DNA of 11,808 nt from DASYHS01 sp035998295. GTDB lineage: Bacteria > Pseudomonadota > Alphaproteobacteria > Azospirillales > Azospirillaceae. A program made the translations under genes and the position numbers. The DNA is taken from positions 1 to 11,808 of the forward strand of contig NZ_DASYHS010000064.1 in assembly GCF_035998295.1 (NCBI RefSeq). The letters are read 5' to 3'. The notes beneath the pieces were generated by a model that saw nothing but the letters and a program-made list of their open reading frames with translations, did not search any database and was not told the DNA's origin. Positions 7,580 through 11,808 of this stretch are shown here, in pieces (position 1 is the first letter of the stretch; the number at the start of each line of letters is the position of its first letter).

Positions 7580-7627
7580 GGCCGGGAGATGCCGGGAAAC
7601 GAAGAAACTAAGAAGAGGAGCGGACGG

Positions 7628-8377
7628 ATGGACAGGTTCAAGGACAAGGTGGCGATCGTGACCGGGGCCGCGCAGGGCATCGGCAGGGCGATCGCGTCGA
7701 GGCTCGCGGCGGAGGGGGCCTGCGTCGTGGCGGCCGATTTGGACGCCGACGGGGCGGCGGCGACCGCATCGGCCTGCGGCAACGGCTCCTTCGCCGTGCG
7801 CTGCGACGTCTCCGACCCCGCCGACGTGCGCCTCCTGCACGAGCGGGTCGCGGCGGGGCCGGGCCGCCTGGACGTGCTGGTCAACAACGCGGCGATCGTG
7901 CCTTGGGTCGCCTGGGACGACGTCGACCTCGACCATTGGCGGCGCATCATGTCGGTCAACCTCGACGGCGTGTTCCTGATGGCGCGCGCCTCCTCCGACA
8001 TGATGCGGGGCCGGGGCCAGGGGCGGGGTGGCCGGATCGTCAACATCTGCTCCAACACCGTCTTCGCCGGGACGCCCAACATGGCGGCCTACGTCGCCTC
8101 CAAGGGCGGCGTGCTCGGCTTCACCCGCGCGCTGGCGACCGAGCTCGGCCCCCACGGCATCACCGTCAACGCGGTGACGCCCGGGCTGACCGCCTCCGAG
8201 GGCGTAATGGCGAGCCCGCACAAGGACGCCTTCGAGTTCGTCGAGATGCTGCAGGCCGTGAAGGGCAGGGGCCAGCCGGAGGACATCGCCCCGGCGGTGG
8301 CCTTCCTCGCCTCGGACGAGGCGCGCTGGATCACCGGCCAGACCCTCAACGTCGATGCCGGCATGGTCCGCTGGTGA
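7628..8377 (+). CDS. SDR dehydrogenase, pyridoxal 4-dehydrogenase-like
   Basis: This 249-residue classical short-chain dehydrogenase starts at ATG 7628, where AGAGGAG stands about 7 bases upstream; the in-frame ATG 7589 is less well served. Visible motifs are the coenzyme loop TGAAQGIG (12-19), D37 after beta-2 favouring NAD(H), NNAA (86-89), and a catalytic set of N111, S142, Y155 and K159. From memory, NNAAIVPWVAWDDVDLDHW, the region around S142 (NTVFAGTPNMAAYVASKGG) and the C-terminus ARWITGQTLNVDAGMVR closely resemble the Mesorhizobium pyridoxal 4-dehydrogenase. That enzyme oxidises pyridoxal to 4-pyridoxolactone in vitamin B6 degradation. The similarity extends over specificity-determining regions, which favours this function, but it is recollection rather than a search. 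The location 48 bases after an importer suggests the enzyme acts on the imported compound. Other B6-degradation genes are not seen here. Confidence 0.88.
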   Translation: MDRFKDKVAIVTGAAQGIGRAIASRLAAEGACVVAADLDADGAAATASACGNGSFAVRCDVSDPADVRLLHERVAAGPGRLDVLVNNAAIVPWVAWDDVDLDHWRRIMSVNLDGVFLMARASSDMMRGRGQGRGGRIVNICSNTVFAGTPNMAAYVASKGGVLGFTRALATELGPHGITVNAVTPGLTASEGVMASPHKDAFEFVEMLQAVKGRGQPEDIAPAVAFLASDEARWITGQTLNVDAGMVRW

Positions 8378-8394
8378 GGCGGTTCGCCCCCGAA

Positions 8395-8435
8395 GGGGTG
8401 GGGGTACCCGTCTTCAAGGGGTAGGCCCCCGCCCC
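8395..8435 (+). terminator. Long GC-rich hairpin after the SDR gene, possible transcript end
   Basis: Starting 17 bases after the SDR stop, GGGGTGGGGG (8395-8404) pairs with CCCCCGCCCC (8426-8435), with one G-U. Inside it TACCC (8405-8409) pairs with GGGTA (8419-8423), leaving a 9-base loop and a 2-base bulge: 15 pairs in all. A smaller alternative stem, CCCC-GAA-GGGG from 8388, competes for the first arm. There is no T-run after the stem, so a textbook intrinsic terminator is not shown; RNA 3'-end protection or attenuation is possible. Confidence 0.42.
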
Positions 8436-8466
8436 GGAAGGGAAGGCGGCCCTGCGCGTTTGGCCT

Positions 8467-8495
8467 TTGCCAAAGCGGACGCCTCCGGCTACTTA
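8467..8495 (+). promoter_or_regulatory. Weak candidate promoter upstream of sodB
   Basis: TTGCCA (8467-8472, 5 of 6 to the -35 consensus) is followed after 17 bases by TACTTA (8490-8495, a poor -10). It lies in the 259-base gap before sodB and would give a leader of about 135 bases. The symmetric CTTTGCCAAAG overlaps the -35 and could be protein-binding. It is supported only by position and one good hexamer. Confidence 0.25.
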
Positions 8496-8636
8496 GGCGG
8501 GTGGGACGGACCGACGAGGAGCCGGGACGCGCCTCTCGCGGGTGTGGGCCGGCTGGTCCGTCCGATGCCGCGCCCGGTCCGGCGTCTGCGGTGCCGGCGC
8601 GGCGAAACGACATCAAGTCACGGAGGACTGACGCAG

Positions 8637-9239
8637 ATGGCTCTCGAACTTCCCCCGCTTCCCTACGACAGGACGGCGCTCGCTCCCCACATCTCGGAGC
8701 GGACCCTGGAGTTCCACCACGGCAAGCACCACGCGGCCTACGTCACCAACGGCAACAACCTGATCAAGGACACGCCGCTGGCCGACAAGCCGATCGAGGA
8801 GATCATCCTGGCCGCCGCCGGCGACGCCTCGAAGGCGGGCATCTTCAACAACGCGGCCCAGGTGTGGAACCACACCTTCTTCTGGAACTGCATGCGTCCG
8901 GGCGGCGGCGGCACGCCGTCGGGCGAGGTCGCGCGCCGGATCGACCAGGCGTTCGGCAGCTACGACAAGTTCGCCGAGGCGTTCAAGCAGGCGGCCGTCA
9001 CCCAATTCGGCAGCGGCTGGGCCTGGCTGGTCCAGGACGGCGGCGAGCTGAAGATCGTGAAGACCGCGAACGCGGACCTGCCGCTCGCCCACGGGCAGAA
9101 GGCGCTGCTGACGGTCGACGTCTGGGAGCACGCCTACTATCTCGACTACCAGAACCGGCGTCCCGACTTCGTCCAGAGCTTCCTGGACAACCTCGTGAAC
9201 TGGGACTTCGTCCAGCAGAACCTGGAAAAGTCGGCCTGA
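8637..9239 (+). CDS. sodB: Superoxide dismutase, Fe type
   Basis: This 200-residue cytosolic superoxide dismutase turns superoxide into oxygen and hydrogen peroxide. ATG 8637 is preceded by GGAGGA (8622-8627), and the N-terminus MALELPPLPY matches the usual start of SodB. The four metal ligands are in place: H27 (EFHHGKHH), H79 (QVWNHTFFW), D161 and H165 (DVWEHAYYLDY). The active-site Gln lies in the N-terminal half (Q75 in NNAAQVWNH), which marks the iron-type or Fe-preferring form rather than the Mn type. Y36 and the HHAAYVTN segment are also as expected, and the length is normal. It has a 259-base upstream gap, so it is probably transcribed separately from the transporter/SDR unit, and a strong inverted repeat follows it. 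Confidence 0.97.
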   Translation: MALELPPLPYDRTALAPHISERTLEFHHGKHHAAYVTNGNNLIKDTPLADKPIEEIILAAAGDASKAGIFNNAAQVWNHTFFWNCMRPGGGGTPSGEVARRIDQAFGSYDKFAEAFKQAAVTQFGSGWAWLVQDGGELKIVKTANADLPLAHGQKALLTVDVWEHAYYLDYQNRRPDFVQSFLDNLVNWDFVQQNLEKSA

Positions 9240-9245
9240 TGACGC

Positions 9246-9287
9246 ACGGCGCCCCGCCGGCGGCACGGTCCGCCGGCGGGGCGCCGT
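9246..9287 (+). terminator. Perfect 18-bp inverted repeat after sodB
   Basis: Bases 9246-9263 are exactly complementary to 9270-9287 around a 6-base loop (CACGGT), starting 6 bases after the sodB stop. The stem is nearly all G-C. There is no following T-run (CCGAAACGAAAGG), so it is either an unusual terminator, an RNA stabiliser or processing structure, or a REP-like palindrome. The Shine-Dalgarno of the next gene begins 8 bases after it, so it could also tune translation of that gene. Confidence 0.5.
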
Positions 9288-9310
9288 CCGAAACGAAAGG
9301 GGACACCCCA

Positions 9311-10207
9311 ATGACGGAGCTTCCCCTCGACGCCTGGACCGTCGGCTTCGTCGGCTTGGGCCTGATGGGCCGGCCGATGGCGCGCAACCTGCACCGGGCC
9401 GGCGCGTCGCTGCGCATCCACAACCGCTCGCCCGGCCCCGTCGAAGCCCTCGCCGCCGATGGCATGCATCCGGCCCCGACGCCGCGCGCCGCCGCGGAGG
9501 GCAGCGACGCCGTGATCGTCATGGTCACCGACACGGCGGCCGTCGCCGCGGCGCTGCACGGGCCTGACGGCATCCTCGCCGGCATCGCCGGCAGGCCGGG
9601 AATGCTCGTCGTCGACATGGGCACGACCGCGGTGCCCGACACCCGCCGCTTCGCCGCCGAGGTCGAGGCCGCCGGCGGCCTCTATGTCGACGCCCCCGTG
9701 TCCGGCGGCGAGATCGGCGCCCGCGAGGCCAGCCTGTCGATCATGGCCGGCGGCACGCCCGAGGCGGTCGAGCGCGCGATGCCGCTGTTCCGGGTGCTGG
9801 GCCGGCGCGTCACCCATGTCGGCCCGGTCGGCGCCGGCCAGGTCGCGAAATCGGCCAACCAGATGATCGTCGGCCTGACGATCGGCGCGGTGGCCGAGGC
9901 GCTGGCGCTGGCGCGCGCGGCCGGCGTCGACCCGGCGCGGGTGCGCGACGCGCTCGACGGCGGCTTCGCCTCCTCGCGCGTGCTCGACCTGCATGGCGGG
10001 CGCATGGTCGAGGGCCGCTTCGAGCCGGGGGCACGCGCGACGACCCAGCTCAAGGACATGCGCCAGGCCGAGGACCTGGCCCGAAGCCTCGGGCTAGACC
10101 TGCCGGCCCTGTCGCTGAACCGGGGGCTCTACGAGAAGCTGGTGGACCTTGGCGACGGCGGGCTGGACCATTCGGCGCTGATCCGGCTGTTCGAGGGGGA
10201 GCGATAG
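9311..10207 (+). CDS. NAD(P)-dependent beta-hydroxyacid dehydrogenase (3-hydroxyisobutyrate dehydrogenase / tartronate semialdehyde reductase family)
   Basis: The product has 298 residues. ATG 9311 has an AAAGGGG ribosome site (9297-9302 region) upstream. The Rossmann loop GFVGLGLMGRPMA (12-24) opens the protein; DMGTT (102-106) is the usual cofactor-side motif. The substrate-binding signature reads DAPVSGGEIGA (127-137) and the catalytic helix GAGQVAKSANQM has K180 and N183. Length and motif order are those of 3-hydroxyisobutyrate dehydrogenase, 2-hydroxy-3-oxopropionate (tartronate semialdehyde) reductase and related imine-reductase-like enzymes; sequence alone does not choose among them. 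DAPVSGGEIGAREASLSIMAGG is more like the tartronate-semialdehyde reductase branch, a tentative reading. The neighbours, sodB and a foreign gene, give no pathway. It is the last gene with host-like composition. Confidence 0.9.
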   Translation: MTELPLDAWTVGFVGLGLMGRPMARNLHRAGASLRIHNRSPGPVEALAADGMHPAPTPRAAAEGSDAVIVMVTDTAAVAAALHGPDGILAGIAGRPGMLVVDMGTTAVPDTRRFAAEVEAAGGLYVDAPVSGGEIGAREASLSIMAGGTPEAVERAMPLFRVLGRRVTHVGPVGAGQVAKSANQMIVGLTIGAVAEALALARAAGVDPARVRDALDGGFASSRVLDLHGGRMVEGRFEPGARATTQLKDMRQAEDLARSLGLDLPALSLNRGLYEKLVDLGDGGLDHSALIRLFEGER

Positions 10208-10405
10208 ACGCTCGGGTGAATCGCCCCGGTTGTGTACTTTGCCTATCTAACCGTTCACTAAGACTGCTTTGCGCCAGAAAAAGCCATTCGCTGGTGCCGA
10301 ATAGCAGATGCCCTACAACCCATCCGCCAAGGCCCATGAGCGGTCGGAAAAGTTGTACCCGTAAATCTCCAATCAGATATGATTAGACCCTCTCTTAGGG
10401 GCTAC

Positions 10406-10429
10406 CCGCTCGCTGCAAGCGCGCGGTTT
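10406..10429 (+). terminator. Hairpin followed by TTT, candidate intrinsic terminator
   Basis: CCGCTCGCT (10406-10414) pairs with AGCGCGCGG (10418-10426) with one mismatch (T10410/C10422) and a 3-base loop, followed at once by TTT. It lies about 200 bases after the dehydrogenase stop and just ahead of the candidate promoter of the next gene, which suits an insulating terminator. The T-run is short. Confidence 0.35.
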
Positions 10430-10455
10430 CACAAAGTCGACTGCTTCATCGTGTT

Positions 10456-10484
10456 TTGACTGCGTTCGACTTCATTCGTATGTA
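10456..10484 (+). promoter_or_regulatory. Candidate promoter for the large foreign ORF
   Basis: TTGACT (10456-10461, 5 of 6 to the -35 consensus) and TATGTA (10479-10484, 3 of 6) are separated by 17 bases. TGTAAC (10481-10486) is an alternative -10 at 19 bases. It would start RNA near 10491, about 25 bases before the GTG start. It is position- and pattern-based only. Confidence 0.35.
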
Positions 10485-10502
10485 ACTTTGGCTAATCGTC
10501 TA

Positions 10503-10509
10503 GAAGGTG
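10503..10509 (+). promoter_or_regulatory. Ribosome binding site for GTG 10516
   Basis: GAAGGTGG (10503-10510) matches the Shine-Dalgarno AAGGAGG except for one base and stands 5 bases before GTG 10516. An in-frame GTG at 10507 lies inside it, and an in-frame TAG at 10501 closes the frame above, so GTG 10516 is the start of choice. Confidence 0.55.
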
Positions 10510-10515
10510 GAAGCA

Positions 10516-11808
10516 GTGAAGATCGAAAAACTTATCTCGTTGCTTCTGGCAAAAAAGAGCAGGGCGGCCATGGTTGCGGCGTTGAAGGACGTCGGTCGCC
10601 CGCTACCAGATGGGGACACCCAGAAGGAGATCGAGAAGCGCCTCAAGGCTCGTGTTAGGATTCTCGGCGGCCAGCTTGCGGCGGATCAGCGGCGTGAAGC
10701 CATGGCCAGTGCGCTTGCGTTGGTGATGGCGGACGCGGATTTCACCATCATGGAGATTCGTCGTACCGGGCTGCTTCGCGCTTCCCGCTACGGCTACCAA
10801 GCGTCTCTCATTGCCGACATCGCTAAAGCGATCTTGCAAAACCGCCATCTTTTGACCGCCCAGCCAGATCGCTTCACCTATCTTGAATCGGTCCTCGCCC
10901 TGGCCCGCTTAGCGCCAAACGTCCGCGAATTGCACGACGATGCCGGAAAGTTCCTGCGGTTTCGGAAGGATGAGGTGCTCAAGACACTACTGGTCATTGT
11001 AAATCAAGCCTTCTATTCCGGATGGATTGGAAATCTCGAACTGAGTCCGTTGGACCCGCGGCACTACTCAGCGGAGGAGCTCAGCGAAGCGGTCTCTCTG
11101 TTGCTTTCCATGTACCGGGAACTGTTCAAGCTCACGGACGAAAGCTGCAACCGCGTCGATGAGAAGGCCATCAAGGCAAATGATCCCATTTACGACAAGC
11201 TGTTGGTCGCCGCGGTGCTGATCAATAAGTTCAGAGAAGCCGAGAGCCTGATCGACGGTCTGCCGTACCAAGCTTGCCTTGATGGGCGTACCGTCACGGT
11301 GTCGTCGATCGACCCAGAAATCGAGAAGTCCGTGCGGCTTGGCTACATCCAATCTCAAGGTCAACTAATGATTCGGGCTAGACGTCTTAGCCAGGTTAGC
11401 GCGCCTCCTCCTATTAAAGAGTTGATCGAAGTCTGGTTTAGGAAAGGCCTTGAGGAGACAATTGAAATTGTTGAACATCCTGTTAGAAGACTGAGATTCA
11501 AAATCCCTGCCGTGCCGGAGGTTTTTAATCTATTCTCCAGAGACGAGCCGCTCAGGGATGAGATCGAGAGCCTGCTGGCGTTGGACGTCGACAACTTTGA
11601 GAGCACGGGAAAGCCGTTCTTTAAGATAACAGATCGGGTTTCTTCCTCGGACATATTCAAATTTCAGAGATATTTTCGGTTTATTAGCTGCGTGTATCAA
11701 AAAAAGCTTGAGGAATTCACGGACGATGTCGAAAAGCAGTTAATGACTTATCGCTCCACAGTATTTATTTTTCCAAGGGTTGAGCTCATCAATCAGGTCA
11801 GCTTGATA
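10516..11808 (+). CDS. Large unrecognised protein, foreign composition (3' truncated by window)
   Basis: The frame is open for 431 codons from GTG 10516 to the last base with no stop, and the gene continues past the window. I do not recognise it. The N-terminus (MKIEKLISLLLAKKS) has no signal peptide or clear membrane span. Residues 1-115 are charged helices with repeated Lys/Arg/Glu (QKEIEKRLKARVRIL). Residues 120-245 look helical with a few hydrophobic stretches (VLKTLLVIVNQAFYSGW). A more strand-like part follows near 270-295 (LGYIQSQGQLMIRARRL), then PPPIKELIEVWFRKGLEETIEIV and an alpha/beta mix. No P-loop, nuclease, protease or helix-turn-helix motif is evident in this part; a catalytic domain could lie beyond the edge. 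Third codon positions are much more AT-rich than in neighbours, and seven AGA arginine codons all fall after residue 238. Overlapping minus-strand frames are less credible than this long RBS-equipped frame. Confidence 0.72.
   Translation, partial: MKIEKLISLLLAKKSRAAMVAALKDVGRPLPDGDTQKEIEKRLKARVRILGGQLAADQRREAMASALALVMADADFTIMEIRRTGLLRASRYGYQASLIADIAKAILQNRHLLTAQPDRFTYLESVLALARLAPNVRELHDDAGKFLRFRKDEVLKTLLVIVNQAFYSGWIGNLELSPLDPRHYSAEELSEAVSLLLSMYRELFKLTDESCNRVDEKAIKANDPIYDKLLVAAVLINKFREAESLIDGLPYQACLDGRTVTVSSIDPEIEKSVRLGYIQSQGQLMIRARRLSQVSAPPPIKELIEVWFRKGLEETIEIVEHPVRRLRFKIPAVPEVFNLFSRDEPLRDEIESLLALDVDNFESTGKPFFKITDRVSSSDIFKFQRYFRFISCVYQKKLEEFTDDVEKQLMTYRSTVFIFPRVELINQVSLI

Larger units (their letters stand above)
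10208..10515. other. 308-base intergenic stretch at a composition boundary
   Basis: I see no credible protein-coding gene here. GC content falls abruptly from the neighbouring genes. The stretch holds a small GAGCG/CGCTC stem overlapping the stop (10199-10213), an AATCA-GATA-TGATT palindrome (10371-10384), a short CCCT/AGGG stem (10388-10400), a terminator-like hairpin (10406-10429) and a candidate promoter (10456-10484). No tRNA gene, integrase remnant or clear attachment-site repeat was recognised. Confidence 0.6.

Noticed and set aside
10308..10364. Short ATG frame of 18 codons (MPYNPSAKAHE...)
   Set aside because: It has no Shine-Dalgarno and no conserved feature, and its length is within chance expectation.
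10437..10479. Imperfect direct repeat TCGACTGCTTCATCGT / TCGACTTCATTCGT, and a TTCGACTT resembling a tRNA T-loop
   Set aside because: The repeat copies need gaps to align, and no acceptor stem or other tRNA arm surrounds the T-loop-like piece, so neither a tRNA nor an attachment site is supported.
11068..11660. Minus-strand frames at 10603-10848, 11068-11364 and 11361-11660
   Set aside because: They are antisense to a 431-codon plus-strand frame that has a ribosome site and possible promoter. Their products show no motif, so the plus frame is the better model.
1..11808. CRISPR arrays, insertion sequences, rRNA genes
   Set aside because: No regularly spaced direct repeats, transposase motifs or rRNA sequence were seen.

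Overview
The window looks like chromosome from a very GC-rich proteobacterium, most likely an alphaproteobacterium (Rhodospirillales-like is my guess, from protein flavour and composition only). From base 1 to about 10,210 every confident gene lies on the plus strand, packed tightly with GC-dominated third codon positions (a sample line, 5041-5100, is 75% GC). After about 10,210 composition drops sharply (line 11641-11700 is 35% GC), marking acquired or island DNA.

Region 1 (1-2710) is the tail of a translationally coupled operon. It holds a 5'-truncated thymidylate-kinase-like P-loop protein, a small cupin-fold protein, a minimal nucleotidyltransferase, and a PqqD-like (RiPP recognition element) protein with an extra C-terminal helical domain. 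The mix suggests a peptide- or small-molecule-modifying pathway whose other genes lie upstream of the window.

Region 2 (2711-8436) starts with a leader of about 200 bases holding a possible promoter and two hairpins. It is followed by a complete BMP/nucleoside-type ABC importer: periplasmic binding protein, double ATPase and two permeases. An SDR dehydrogenase that strongly recalls pyridoxal 4-dehydrogenase follows 48 bases later, apparently in the same operon. This raises the idea that the importer takes up a B6 vitamer or related pyridine rather than a nucleoside. A long hairpin closes the unit.

Region 3 (8437-10207) has an iron-type superoxide dismutase gene (sodB), a perfect 18-bp inverted repeat, and a 3-hydroxyisobutyrate / tartronate-semialdehyde-reductase family dehydrogenase.

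Region 4 (10208-11808) is compositionally foreign. About 300 bases without a gene contain a terminator-like hairpin and a plausible promoter. They lead into a large open reading frame (GTG at 10516, 431 codons, still open at the window edge) whose product I do not recognise. It is the best candidate for something undescribed here, possibly the first gene of a genomic or defence island.
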